64,000 bases of DNA from Ephemerocybe angulata. Its lineage: Eukaryota; Basidiomycota; Agaricomycetes; Agaricales; Psathyrellaceae. Of this stretch, positions 10,101 through 22,657 are shown piece by piece; the stretch's first letter is position 1, and each line of letters starts with the position of its first letter. Under the pieces are notes generated by a model that did not search any database, had not been told where the DNA came from, and saw only the letters and a program-made list of their open reading frames with translations. The stretch lies in contig JAACJK010000058.1 in NCBI GenBank assembly GCA_013368325.1, positions 1,054,001 through 1,118,000 of the forward strand. Direction: 5' to 3'. The position numbers were made by a program, and so were the translations under genes.

Positions 10101-13100
10101 TTCATCCCATCGCAAACGAGTTCAGTTGAGCCCACAGCGCACACAACCGAAACACAAAACCACAAACCCCAAAAGTTGAAGGGAGGCCGCAACATAACTC
10201 GCGACTGAAACGACAACTCACCTCCACCTGAAGCCCCCGCATATCCTTGTGCGTATCCCGCATCCCATCCTCCATCTCTCTGCACAGCACCTACGACGAG
10301 ACGAATTTGCACAAAGTCAGTACCTCGTCCACATATCCAACAATCGCTCATGCCCAGGCCCAAACGCAGCCAGGAAACACGCCGCACCCGCCGACCGAAG
10401 CGACATGAATGAACGTGAACACCATCCATCCAGCATCCAGGCCAAACTAGCCAACAGCGGGCGCCTATCAAAACCACGGCCGCCGTGCCCGACACAACCA
10501 ACCAACCGACCAACCGAAACGTGGCGGAACGAACGGAAACACGAAAGCGAAACATGAAGAACAGACACATGGACTGTGGACAGGAAAAAAGTCTCGCAGT
10601 CGACCACCGAGGACGGACGACTGTGCAGGTATGAACCAACTCCAGCACTCCATTCATCCCCCACCCCGTCGCCACCATCCAAACGAAACAGCTCGAACCC
10701 GAACACACAACGCCGTGTAGAGAAACAAAACCCAACACACTCGAAAAACGCTCACCTCCACTCAACACCCCCGCCTCACCATTCGTATCCCATCCACCAC
10801 TCGTACCACCTACCAGAAGAAAAGAAACAACATCAGTTAACCAAACCCTTCGTGACCGAACGAAGAAATGAAAAGAAACAAGAACATGGACGGGCCCGCG
10901 TCCGGTGCACAATGCGACACATCTAACACACACGCCCAGAGAACACCCAGCACCGCCAAACGACCGGTAGGCGCCAAAACCATCGCCACACACACTCCAC
11001 ACAACAGGCAAACAATCAAAACCACGAACGAACAAGCGCTGGGTGTGCCCAGCCTCCCTTAGACGGAGTGCACCCTTTTGTGCACTCCACCTCAACTATA
11101 CCCCACCTCCAACGCACATAACCATGCCCCGACACACCCTCGCACGCCGAACGCCGAACGAGAAGAAATGACGGACGAAGGCGTCTGTATATAGACTGGT
11201 GGAAGAAAGAAGAATCGGGCACGCCGCGTGCACCGTAACGAAAAACGAACGAACACGCCACCCATCCAGCACCAAGCATCCATTATCCAGCACCGGCCAG
11301 TCACCCGACAGTCACCGCGCGCCTATCAACCCAGGCGCCCACCAACACGACCAACATAACCGACCGACCGAAACAGCAAACGCGGAGCCGTAACTCCAAT
11401 GTGAAGGCGCAACCTAGCCGACACACAACTCAAAACGACAGAAAGGAAAGGCCACAAGCAACCGCCGAAAGAGTACAAGAAATGCAGCACAAAGCAAACG
11501 CGACGCGTCCACACCCACACACGGGCGCCTATCCATCCATCCCACCATGGGCCATATAGCCACCAAACGATCGAAACGCGGACGATCGAACGGCGGGCCC
11601 AAGGTGTACTCGAACTAGACTCCCTTCGACGGGGTACACCATTCCACCCCGACAAAAAGACGAACGAGCGCAAAGCCAAGCGTGAACCCCGGACCGCAAT
11701 ACAATCGAAGAACCGAACCGCGATGGATAAACCGAAACCGAAACTCACCTCCACCCAACCCCACCATCCCACCATCCAGCGCATCCCAAGCTCCATTCGC
11801 ACTACTCCCAGAACCTGGAACGTAAAGAGAGAGTGGAAAGAGAGTGGAGGTCATCAGTCCCACATCTACGCAAAGGCAAAGATCGAGGACGAAAAGGAAG
11901 GCCAGAAAGAAAAGAAGGTAGTGTATAGAGGAAGGAAAAAAAGGTAGTGTATAGAGGAAGGAAGGCAGTGCGTAGAAGCGAAAGTGGAATATGCATCGAA
12001 GAACGCGGAACGCCCGAACAGAAAGAAAGGGCGAGGATGTGTATGTATAGTGGGGTGGAAGAGAGAAGATTGTGAGGGAAGGAAGGAAGGAAGGAAGGAA
12101 GGATGTCCCATGATGGGAAATATAGCGAAGGGTTATGGGAAGTGGGAAGGGAAGGATGGGTGCAAGGATGGATGTGAAAGGCGCGGAAGGATAGAGGGAG
12201 GGGGATGTGGATGTGGATGTAACATGTTCTATCCGACGAAGGAGCGAAGGAACAAAGCGTCGAAGAGGGTGGGTGTGGTGGGGTGCTTGCTGCGCGAAAT
12301 GAAGGTCGGCCAATAGCGAATGACGTTGCCCCAAGAATGTGAAAAAGAGGGGAAATGAAGAAGAAAGAAAAAGCCAAAACGCCGAAGCGAAGACGATGGA
12401 CATGGTAGGCCCATAACGAGATATAATGAAATAAATGACTTTTAACGTACCTGCATTACCAGACCCCGCACCGCTCCCTATCGTATCCCACGTCCCAGTC
12501 GAACTACTGGGTTTACCTATGACGGACAGAGGTTAGTTAGGAACACGTCTACTCAACTAATCGACAGAGCGAAGGTGAAGAAACGAAGGAAAGAAAGCGC
12601 ATATAGCAAAATCATCAACGCAAGACAGCGTGTATGAATGAAAAGAGAAGACAACGAAGAATCGAGAGCGAAAAACGAAGTAGACCGAATGGGAGGAGGA
12701 AAGGAGGAATGAATGGGAGAAGGTGGGTAGAGCGTTGATGAGGTATTTGTTGAATGGTTGGATGCGTGGTCGGATTGAGTGCGAGTTTAGGTGAACAGCT
12801 GGAGGGTGCTTGGCGAGGGGTTGGCGAACGAACGAATGAACGAGTAACGGGGGTAGGAGGGGAGCACAAAATGTAGGTGTGCCAGGTTCGACAACAACCA
12901 TATAGATCAAAGTAGAAGACGAAGATCCCGAGTACAACAGCGGACGAAGAATAAACGAAAGTAAAAGCCATGAATCGAAAGAAATTGAAGCAAAAACAAT
13001 ACGAAAACGAAACAAAATGTGCACGTACCTCCATTCCCTACTCCTCCGACACCTGGTACCAAATCACCACCCCCAGCAACACCCGCACCAGCTCCCGACG

Positions 13101-13866
13101 ACAGCCTTGATGGATGCACCACAGTCCATGAGTACATCATCAGTCGTAGAAAGGATACGACTCACCCAACGACCGCCATCGCAGGCGGGATCCTAGGCAA
13201 CGGCCTGTGCACCGGGACATCCCTCTCTGTCGTTGATGTAGATGATAACACACTCGTCGTCGTCGTCGCAGTCGCAGGTCCAGTCGTCCCAGGCTCCTGC
13301 TCCTCCGCCTCTACACCAGAAAGAGCAGCCGCAAGCGCCGACATCCCAGCCCCAGCCGCACTCGAACTCTGCGCCCCGCTCGACGAGCCCTGCATAAACG
13401 TATGCGTCGACAGCGCGCGCTCCTTCCCCTTATCCCTCCTCCCAAACGCCACCACCCCTCCTCCACCTCCTACAAAACTCGACGGTGGCCCTCCTCCTCC
13501 AACTCCCGGTGGAACTTGTGATAGTGGCGGCGGTGTAGACGCAGAGATTGGCGGGGGGAGCGTAGGCAGCGGGCGTCTGCTCGTATTCACTGTATTCCCT
13601 GTATTCGTAGCGACCCCGTCCTCGCGGTGTGGTTTTCGCGCTGGGAGTGTGAGTGTCGAGTGCCGTATGGGACGGGGCTGGTGGATCGCTGGAACCGGCG
13701 GGGGCGACGACGGCAACTCCACCTCGGCCTCGGGCGCGGGTGTGTGCGTGAGGCTTTGGGTGGAGAGGCTTTGGGTGAAGAGGCTCCTCAGCAGCGGGTT
13801 CTGCAGCGCAGCGAGCGTCGGCGACGACGGCGGCTCGTCAGCACTACTCCCATTCACACTGTCCAT
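4180..13866 (-). CDS. Very long low-complexity (intrinsically disordered) protein, about 2,066 aa, nine or so exons
   Basis: I do not recognise the family. The start ATG is at 13866 (MDSVNGSSADEPPSS). My model has eight exons: 13866-13166, 13105-13029, 12516-12451, 11814-11749, 10809-10756, 10290-10222, 9428-9270 and 9188-4180. All phases join; after exon 2 every junction is phase 1. The N-terminus is Ser/Pro-rich. The five small middle exons encode Gly-rich segments, four of them with a Trp-Asp core (TGTWDTIG, NGAWDALDGG, SGGWDTNGEAG, DGGWDAGYAQ). The 5-kb last exon gives 1,669 residues of Ser/Gly/Pro/Gln runs, a basic patch (GKNRRRRVRKQLRSYRHSYR), a long Lys/Glu-Arg/Glu stretch that could form charged helices, and a conserved-looking tail (RTASVPNLGFDHMHG). 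Composition suggests a scaffold or regulatory protein. Introns of 465-940 bases are long for this genome. The ATG-less frame at 9177 is only the body of the last exon. Confidence 0.75.
9880..11830 (-). repeat. Tandemly duplicated exon-plus-intron units inside the long gene
   Basis: The introns on either side of the small exons share sequence. A block containing GGGCGCCTATC occurs at 9926, 10459 and 11523, with a looser version near 11318. The first two are embedded in longer similarity: CATCCAGC...CTAGCC before it, and GAAACRTGGCGGAAYGAAYGG after it. The distance from that block to the next small exon is about 290 bases in both. Together with equal exon phases (1-1) and lengths of 54, 66, 66 and 69 bases, this indicates duplication of whole units. 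The introns also carry short tandem runs such as CGAC repeats near 9882 and GGAA repeats near 12078. Confidence 0.7.
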
Positions 13867-16800
13867 CCTCCGAGGCGATTGCAATCAAGCGAATGAATTG
13901 AATCCAAGCGAGCGTGCGTGCTGGGGCGCACAGCCCTCGGTCGTCGTCTGAGTCCGAGGGAGGGTGCGGGAGGAGGAGGAGACGGACGCGGAATGATATG
14001 ACAGATAGATAGATGGATGGATGGCTGGGAAGGAGTTGGAATCTTGGATGGCGCTGGCTGGCATGGCTGCGACGATGGGGCATGGCGGTGGGATGATGGC
14101 CTGGCTTCTCTCCTTCCGATCGTTTGATGCAGGTTTGATCTGATGGATGTGATGCGGGCTGCTATTCCCTCCGGCCGGCAATGTAACCGCACGCCAAGGC
14201 CGGGGTTGAGGGCGCTCCCTTGATTGTATGTATGCGTCGCGGGAGTCGTGGTCGGCTAAGTGCGCGGTTGTCGAGGAGGAGGTTGTCGTTGTGGTTGTTG
14301 TCGTCCCGCTCTCGATGTGCGCTGGCACCAGAACGTGTCAGAATAGAATTCGTCTCCAACATCTGATGCCCGACCTATCCCCCCGTCCAATAACTGTATC
14401 TTCTATCTTGGTCCTGTCCTCCTGCCAGACCGGCACCAAGCACCCATCATCATAAAAAGCCTATCATTCCCATATCGCGGCATATCTTCCCAGCCTACCG
14501 TGCTTCGCCTTCCTTCCTTCTTCCAAGTTCCAAGTTCGAACAGGCTCCCTGCCCTCCCATCCAGGCATCCAGGTATCCACACATCCCTCCGAATCCCGAT
14601 GCATTATTCAGCCTCAAGACTCAATGTCAATTCGCCTGACGCACCCAGCTGCTAACTCCGAAGCCGCGACGCCACGAAAAACAAAAATAAAGAATCGAGG
14701 TATGTAATCCACATCCATCACCACGCACCTTCGTCCGCCCCATATACCCCAAGAACACCGAATATACCTCCCACACGGCGATCCCTCCATCGAAGCACCA
14801 TTACATATATCCACACCGTGACACGCGAGCTCCAAGCGCCCGAGCCACCGTCTATGACCAATCTATTGTCATCCAACAAGGCATTGGTACCGACTCGGAA
14901 GCGCCCTTCAAGTTCACACCTCCAGCATAAGTATGGAGGGCAGGACGGTTGCATAATATCAACGTGTTCCCGTAGTAAAAATCAGTTCCAATTAAAGGCG
15001 CTATGGGTTCACATAGCATAGCATTCTCGCAGGGCACCCGTGAGGTAATAAGCGTGCCTAATTTGAGCAACAGTCATAAGTAAGTAAGTATGCCTTGAGC
15101 GCTCGAAACTAGGCGGGCATCGGGGGAAGCGCCCGCCCCCGTCGAGGGATGTACAGCCACATGATGGCATGGCGGCTTCTGGGGAAGGGAGTCCCGCTCG
15201 GGCCTTGGGACACCCTCCAGAACGTACTTAGTAGGATAGTGTGACTAGACTAAGCATATTCGAGAGGTATGTCTGTCCTGCAGGGAATAAGCTTCGTGGA
15301 CAATAGCATGTTTACAAGTCGCTAATATCGGGCCCTTTTGGCTTTCATTCGGGGCTTGCACTCCTCTCTGGACCGCTGATCACTAGCATGCCATACCTTG
15401 TTCGTCGTGAACCATCTGGTCCTCCTTTCGAACATACCACGGGTGGTTTCATATTCACTACGTAGTTATATAGCCTTAATATCTATGTATATAAGTTTAC
15501 TCGGTACTTACCCCTTCATCTGTCCCCCAATCTGTCTGTCTTTCCTTCGCTCTCGTTGCCCCGGGGTCGTTTGAACTCTCCTTGGCAAAAATCTCGCAGT
15601 CCTTCCGAAATAAAGTGTGCATGGTGTGTGGCCTGCACGTTCCCGTACCTTGTAGTGCCGACTGGTCACGCGAGTGCGTCGGAGGAGCTGAGGACAGAGG
15701 CTTCGTGACGGGCCGCTGTACACGCACGTAGTCAGTAGACAGACAAAATAGAAAGTTCGATTTGCTGCTGAGTAGACTCGGCTGTATGGCAGAGAGAGAG
15801 AGAGAGAGAGAGAGTAGAATGGAATAGAGAAGATAAGAAGATAAGACTAAACGAGGAGGAACGAGGAGGACGAGACACGATTCAGCGACGAAACGAAACG
15901 AACTCTGGGGGTTCGCGCGCAAACCACGAAGGAGAACTTAAGCTATCTAAGTGACCGTCCGGCCTTTTATAGGGGATTCGGGGGTGCTACGGGAGTTTCC
16001 GTTACGAGACTCACCGAGCTTTTGCTCCGTTTCGACACGAAGGAGGACTTGGGTTTTCGAGGGTGGTGATCGGCCCGCCTAAACCTTACTACATAGCGGT
16101 TGTGGGCGCTTGTCGGTGTTCAGGGGAGTTCAATCCATAACGGGCAGTCGGCGCCGGGCTCTGAATCGTGCCTGGCGTCGGTACGCAGCCGGCTCCGATA
16201 TTCAACACAACCTTTATAATTACCCATGCTCAGTAATAGCTGGTCCCGGCGCTAGTACATAGCAAGAAGTAGTTGAACAAGCGCTGCTTCAAGCTGCAGT
16301 TGCCTCCGAGTCACCATCACGGTGTTACGGTGTTACCAACATGTACTGCGCACCTTGCTACTGTTACTCCCGATTTACTCCGCTATAGTTCTACTGGGTA
16401 ATAGCCAAACACGTTACACCCCGAATGCAGCCTTTTCCAAAATTAAAGACTCCAGGTCCGACAATCAATTTGAGCCCACCACAATGAATGAACAGTGCGC
16501 CGGCTGCCGGGCGCTTATTAAAGTTCAATCTCATCCTTTGCTCATCTCTTCCCGCACGAAATTGGCTCCATGGACCTGCCCTAAAGGTGGAATACTAACT
16601 TTGGTATGTAGTTGCGGGGCAGATTCGATTGAGTTAAACTTTCGCCGTTTCTCTATGGTCGATTGATGTAAGCGCGCCCAGCCTGGCTACATAACAATTG
16701 ATTATTGGCGTTGCGCATACCTCCAAGGTTCCGCTGAGTCCTGCATGATCCATTCAGCCCACTGGCTGCATACCTCACATGATAGAGACTACTGCGATAG

Positions 16801-16903
16801 GGTCATTGGCTTCACACCAAGGTTGCCCTAGCCAAACTTGAATGGGCGGGACGCGGCGCAGGGCCGCAGGCGCTCGCAGGCGGCGCCCTGATGGCCGCAT
16901 GTC
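13867..16903. other. Gene-poor region between the long gene and the hAT-type element
   Basis: Starts with the presumed promoter of the long minus-strand gene. Contains an (AG)12 microsatellite at 15791-15814. Open frames of up to 147 codons exist but show no domain, signal peptide plus mature region, or splice structure I can support. I see nothing else. Confidence 0.45.
15791..15814. repeat. (AG)12 dinucleotide microsatellite
   Basis: A perfect run of twelve AG units directly visible in the sequence, in a gene-poor stretch. Confidence 0.95.
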
Positions 16904-17625
16904 GAGGACACCGGACCGACTGGCACGTAGGTTCGCGAACCCAAGGTTCGAGGGTCGAGGTTCGCGGTTCGCGAAGTTGATATTCCGCTTTAAGCCCTGT
17001 TTCGCTGTGCTTTGCTCGTCGCTGCGACGATTGCTTGGTCTACACAGTGTCTCATTTTTTTTCTATGCCAGAGTTCCGTTCACCGTGGTCCGTTTATAGA
17101 GCCCTCGGATTGGTATATATGTACTCGATACTCTGAGTATATGCACCAAACTCAGCACCATCACTTTGCAACATACCAGACTGTAAGAATGTCGACTTCA
17201 ATGGCTACGATCCTTCCTCTTTCCTCGTGCATCTATTGCCCAGCTCCGACGGGTCATTTTATAATCTACAAGGCTCAAGGGAATTCCAATTTTACCCACC
17301 TCGATCCAGAATAACAGTGAACAGGCCGGACCCTAACAGCAGCGTATCTCAACCTCCAACTCCGGAACGTCCTCTAGCTACATACAGCATTACAGTCAGC
17401 TCCAACAACCGCAGTCTGCTCTGAGCATTCCCGCACTTCCCGTTTTAACGAACCCACTTCCAGCTGCTGGGGGGATCTGGGCAAGGAGTATTGACATGAT
17501 ATACAATAACAGCATAGTTAACGTTGCTACGAACGCTCTCTCCAGAGTTCGAACTTCGCGGACCTCGAACCTCGAACCTCGAACCTCGAACCCCGAACCT
17601 GCGTGCCAGTCGGTCCGGTATTCTG
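16904..17625. mobile_element. Non-autonomous hAT-type element (MITE), 722 bp, 8-bp target duplication
   Basis: Imperfect terminal inverted repeats of about 65 bases: the left end reads GAGGACACCGGACCGACTGG and the right end, reverse-complemented, CAGAATACCGGACCGACTGG. Both continue through CACG and AGGTTCG into arrays of a GAGGTTCG-like heptamer and a shared CGCGAAGTT. The element is bracketed by an exact 8-base direct repeat, CGCATGTC, at 16896-16903 and 17626-17633. An 8-bp duplication with a CAG-type terminus is the hallmark of hAT transposons. The interior has no transposase, so mobility would depend on an enzyme made elsewhere; a hAT transposase remnant is present at 46951-47185, with no evidence of relatedness. 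Confidence 0.75.
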
Positions 17626-17961
17626 CGCATGTCACGGGTTGCGTGGGATTTAGCAGCTCAGCCCGTGCCTTGAGCTGCGTTGACGAGCTTGGGCGCCGGC
17701 AGAACTTCACTGCAATCTTGACTCATGTTCTTTGACCTAGAGGCGACAAGGGTCTAATGGACACACAATAGGGAGGGCAGGGAGCGGGGAGGAGTCGGGA
17801 CATCCAGCTATTCGGGCCAGGCAATTAAACTCCGAGTCGGATTCCTCTCCCGGCACATATATGATTATTCTCATCCCGTCATACATATGATACCGCGTCT
17901 CTAATAGTAATATGAATGCAGGCTCAGTGGTCACGACACACAACCCTGGATGGGAACGGGA

Positions 17962-18021
17962 GATGGCCCTGCAGGTGATGGCCCTGCAGGTGATGACCCT
18001 GCAGGTGATGACCCTGCAGGT
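17962..18021. repeat. 15-base minisatellite, four units
   Basis: Four adjacent copies of GATGRCCCTGCAGGT; the first two have G and the last two A at position five. The region lies about 190 bases upstream of the membrane-protein gene at 18214 and is not in a supported reading frame. Confidence 0.9.
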
Positions 18022-18213
18022 TCCAGATGCGTGAGACCACACATCAAGGGTAGGTCGGACTCAACCAACCGTCTACAGACCGACCATTGACAGTTAGTCC
18101 CCGGCAAACTCCGCAGTAGATTGCCGCTACTTATATTACTTAGACTCGTAGGTTGAACATTTCTAATCACTCCATTTCCCAATCAAATACAGAACAGGGC
18201 GGTAGTACCTCGG

Positions 18214-19662
18214 ATGTACAACGTCCCAGATCCCGGTGTAGTACTTCCCGCTGCTGCTGGGGAGAAAGAGACGTACATTTTATTGGCGGTCTGGTTAGCG
18301 GTGCGTGGTTCTCTTTATCGTTTCAACGTGTTCCTCATCATTTCTTTATCACGTAAAAGGCCATACTCTACGGTAAATAACTTCTGGAACAGGTACGACC
18401 TTACTAACCTGACTGGTGTTGTCCAGGAGTTTATCTCTCGTTGTTCATAAGCGCTATGAAGAGCGCCGTACGTAACTGGGGCCATACATTACAGGTGCGA
18501 AGTCAGTCGCAAACATCTTTCCCCGTTAGCCTTACGTCGGTCCAACTAGTCTCAGAAGGTCTTTTTGGCTGGAATAGTGCTCATGTTTGTAGCGACAACA
18601 ATCGACAATCGTACGTTTCACTTTGTTGCCAGCTCCCTCTTGACAAAATCTCAAAAAACTCTGGATTGGAATTTGGAACCTTCAAGTCGTAAATGGGTAT
18701 ACTATCACCCTGGCGTACTCCTATGGCCCAATAGTACTCGGAAAATCGACACTGGAACTCCTCCTTTCCTCGAAACGATGGGATATCGTCTGCCATTATC
18801 TGATGTTTCTCATTACGATGTTGACTGCCGACATGCTCATGGTATGCCCGAACACGGTCTTTTCCTCGATTAAACGCCCACAAAGATACCAGATATATCG
18901 ATGTTGGATCGTGTGGAACAGGGACTGGAGAGTGGTACTTCTTCCCATCCTTCTATGTCTTGCAACTTTGTGTGCGTCATTCCATTTGAACTCTGGTTAG
19001 GGATCGTCTAACCCTTCCATCTTTAGCGAAGGGAATTGTTACCTTGCTCTGGACCTTCTGCAGCGCATTAATAGGCCTCTCTCTCGCCATTAACATCTTC
19101 CTCAACATGTGTATTCCAACTATAATCACCCAGAACGCGATATGCACCGCTCTCATCGTCTTCAAAATACTTCGGCAGCACCAGATGTCGCGGGCGGCTG
19201 GACTTCGGAGCTTCGGATCACTCGTCGGAGGGGGGACAACCAGTAGACGAGCAGGCCTGGTCCACGTTGCCAGAATCGCTTTGGAGAACGGGATTCTATT
19301 TATCTCGCATCTCGTTATACTCACCATCCTCGACCACGCCAGATCTAGCGCGTCTCTCATCTTCCAGATCACGCTTTTGCCGAGCTTCAGTGCGTACTCT
19401 ACCCTCCCGTTTTAGATAGACCAGTACTCATTTCAGTATAGGCATGGGATTCATCATGATGTATGTTCGCGTCAACTCAGCGCGGGCGGAGTCAGGAGGC
19501 GCGCGCCTTGACGCCCAGCGTTCAAGTCAACCGGTGGCGTCATGGGTGAATGCGACCAGCATCCGTTTTGTGGAGCCACAATCCCTGGACTGCCCTGAGC
19601 CTCCGGCGAACGACTGTACAAAGGACACAGGCAGTTTAGATTCTGGCCCAGTTATATACTAA
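18214..19662 (+). CDS. Seven-helix membrane protein of an Agaricomycete-expanded family, 360 aa
   Basis: Exons 18214-18352, 18427-18467, 18556-18688, 18735-18841, 18893-18971, 19027-19389 and 19442-19662 join in phase to 360 codons plus stop. The N-terminus MYNVPDPGVVLPAAAGEKET is characteristic of a large mushroom family of uncharacterised seven-helix proteins. Hydrophobic helices follow (VFLIISLSRVYLSLFISA, VFLAGIVLMFVATT, MFLITMLTADMLM, VVLLPILLCLATL, LIGLSLAINIFLNMCI, ISHLVILTILDHARS). The hallmark IYRCWIVWNRDW follows the fourth helix. The tail is Ser/Pro-rich and cytoplasmic-looking. The function of the family is unknown to me; a receptor-like or stress-related role is only a guess. A decayed copy lies at 44870-45675 on the other strand. 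Confidence 0.8.
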
Positions 19663-21356
19663 GACATGTGGTTATCAGTACGACTTATGATTGGAGAATT
19701 CGCATCCGCACGCCTGAGGTTCGTTCAAATGAACTTGGGCCTTATAATTGTAAGCGTTTTGAAGCACTCGAACGTGTTCAATACATTTGGCCGGGCTACA
19801 CCAATCCTGATTCTTGGGCCAATGAACGAAAGGCTCGACCGTCAGCGCTTGAGCGCCTGGCCTCGGATAATTCACCTCTTCTTCCGAGTCCTCTTTCATC
19901 AAGTCGCAGCCTCACCTACCCTATAAAGCATCCCCCACTTGGATCCCCCCACCTATAGAGGACGCGTGAACAAACGAAAGAAAGAACAAAAAGATAAAAA
20001 CCCCGCGGCTTCGACCTATTACCCTCTATTACCGCAGCGCATCCCATCACACCGTGAGTAAATAAGTATGCTGAAAAAAGTTCTTCGAATTGAGCTACCC
20101 ACTTAACGACCTCAAACCCTACCTCTTCACTACGCCACACCAACGCCACACCCCAGAGAGCCTCAAAAGCATCCTCGTGCGAACACTAAGACGTATATAC
20201 AGTAGGCGCCCCATATAATACCCGCAGCCACACCCAGTCGGTCGGTCGTCACACAACGAGATTCGAGTCTACACATCCATAGCGAGAAAGGTAGGCTAAA
20301 TGCGCCGAGCTTCGCCTAGCGAGAGACACCACAGGGGCGGCAATCAACACCTGAGAACTAGACAAGCAATAAGCGCCCAAAACCGACCCCGTGCTTTACC
20401 AATCAGCGCCCGCACACATCCGCACACATACTTGCTATGCACGCAACACACCCCGTAGCGCTAGCGTGCTTCCACTCGAGTTATGCTTTATGTAGCGTGA
20501 AATGCTATCTGTCCTTCGAGGCGAAAAATCGTATGAAATCGCGGTAACGCGGTCCCATATACTGCGAGTGGTGGGTTCGAAGCAAATCAAACAGCCAGCT
20601 CGTGAGAAGAATAAGCTACATGTCCTCAAACTTTACTGCGACGGTAGTGAAAGGGAAGATGGAGGAGAGGGAGTTAAGAAGTTCAACGTTTCGCTGAATC
20701 CGAGGAACAAACGGCAGCTGGGACGGCGTGCAATATTATGATATCAGCTCTATATCTGAGCAGCACATAGCTCACCTTTGGGAGTGTAGGCTGCTTAAAG
20801 GCGACTGTGAGTGTGACACAGTCAAAACGCAGCGGAAAAGCAATGTAGGACGGGGTCCACCCACGATACCTGGGAGGTTTACAGCGGGCCTTTGGCATAT
20901 GTCGTGAAGTGGGTGCATGAGGACAATCTGAACGAGGGATTTAGGGCGATGGGGGAGGCGTTGAAGACGAGAACCGAGGGAAGAGTCTGACAGGAGATTT
21001 GGGGTTGAAGAACAATGTGATCCCAGTATCATAAGCAGTGACTACATCCATCGTGGCATTTATAACATGCCCAACTCGGCGCATACAGTCCACATTTTAA
21101 GAGTCCACATTTTAAGGCACCTTTTAAGCGTAGAAGTCTTGGTAGCGAGTAGCCACTTCACTAGACTTCTACCAGATGGTGGAGTGTGCATTTAATGTAC
21201 TTCAACAGTAGCCCAGAGGGAAACAAACCATGCTGAGTCATACCAATAGCGACTGGGCGTCAAAAGTTCGCAAATGAGTGAGGTCAAGGTTATGGTTAAA
21301 ACAATGGAATACTCTAAGCAACAAGTATATCTACCGGATTATCTACCTACGCAGCT
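19663..21356. other. Intergenic region downstream of the membrane-protein gene and the peroxygenase
   Basis: The first 200 bases (19,720-19,860) are conserved, at roughly four fifths identity by eye, in the decayed copy near 44,900-45,075, so the duplication covers the 3' flank. From 19,900 to 21,356 I find short overlapping frames only. The copy of the 9-base word GGGCGCTTA at 20370-20378 (minus) is listed under findings. Confidence 0.5.
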
Positions 21357-22657
21357 CTACAGCTTTCCATAAGGGAAGAGCTCGGTGCATCCAACGCCGT
21401 CAATAGCGTCGTAGAAGAATCCCAAGTTAATGATCAAGTTCCTCCTCAGGACACCCGTCGGATTAGGGTACAACCCACCGACTGTCTTGGTAACGAAGTT
21501 GGTATAGAGCAAGCAGAAGCTGCTAAAATCCGCACTGGTAGGGTCCGGGGTAAACGTATTGATCCCATTGACATTCTTTCCGGCGGCGATGGGGTGGGCG
21601 TTGAAGATCTCTACAGCGAGTGTTCCGCCGGTAGGTGCCGCAGCTCTGAAAAAGTCGACAGGGAACTTGGAGTCCCTGAAAAAGAGAGTGGCGTTATCCA
21701 TAGAGAGCGCACGGACGGGGTTGCGACCATCAACGAAGAACTCGATGGGGAACGATGATTCCGCAAATGCGGTGAAGAACCTGGGGGAGGTGAAGTCGAA
21801 GGTGGGGTTAGTCGCAATTGACTCCTGAATGCGCTGGTGGCGAAGCTCTTGTGCGACCGTGAGGTTGTAGAAGCCACCACCAAAACGGTTACTGAAGTCC
21901 TTGAACTAGCAAAGAATGGTTAACATATTGTACAGAGATGTTTAGCCGTTTCATAACTTACCTGTTTGAACAAGGTCTCGTTAAGGCTATGATTGTCGCC
22001 GAAGAAGAAATCTGCGCGAGTCATGCTAGAATCTCCTTCGAAGACTGCGTGGGTATTGAGGCCAGCAACGGAGGCAGGAGCCGGAGGGTCGGGCCCCGTC
22101 TTCCTCGTTTTGCCTCCAATACTGAGGAGATCAGTAACGAGGTTACCGTCCACAAGGTGTGCGGCGTAGGTAACGAAACGGGCCGTCGAACTATCCATGT
22201 TGAACCCTATAGAATTTGTCAGGCTAATATCATCAGTACAGTATCAGGTCTCCGACCTTCTTGGACAGCGTTTATTATCTGGGTGGGTGTCGCAACTCCA
22301 TTGCGAGGCAGATACTAAGTGTAGGGTAATATTTAGAGCGACTTTTCCATTTATAGAAACCAGGGAACATACACCATGTGAAGCGAGAGTGTTCAGACCA
22401 GGGCAAGGTCCACGAATATCGTCGCGCTCGAGCGGCTTCCATGGGTGAGCCCGATCATTAACGAGTTTGGTCCCGTTAAATTTGAGCGGCCCAGGTGGGT
22501 TCGGAGGGTCGGATGCTTGGAGCCTTGGGACAATCTCTGCAAGCTCCCGAGCGGAAAGACCGGCCAGAGAAGCGTAGCTCGGGAAGGCGAGAGAAACAGG
22601 AGTATTAATAACAGCTGCAACAAGAGTGAACAGTATGGCGAAGTTCTTTGAGAACAT
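21357..22657 (-). CDS. Unspecific peroxygenase (heme-thiolate peroxidase, chloroperoxidase family), 378 aa, secreted
   Basis: Four exons (22657-22373, 22314-22257, 22206-21962, 21905-21357) join in phase to 378 codons plus stop. A signal peptide (MFSKNFAILFTLVAAVINTP...) leads to AHPWKPLERDDIRGPCPGLN; the Cys in PCPG is the proximal heme ligand. The Mg-binding loop is FEGDSSMTRADFFFG. The distal pair is seen as RFFTAFAESSFP (Arg and the acid-base Glu). Two Cys near the end (SSFCLLY, GVGCTELFPYG) match the C-terminal disulfide of long-type enzymes. Length and all landmarks agree with the characterised mushroom peroxygenases, which use hydrogen peroxide to hydroxylate or epoxidise many substrates outside the cell. 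Several Asn-X-Ser/Thr sites suggest N-glycosylation. I see no defect. Confidence 0.95.

Noticed and set aside
15497..15922. 141-codon minus-strand frame with a Leu/Ser-rich start as a secreted protein
   Set aside because: The hydrophobic part is partly the (AG)12 microsatellite read as Leu-Ser; the rest has no pattern or splice structure.
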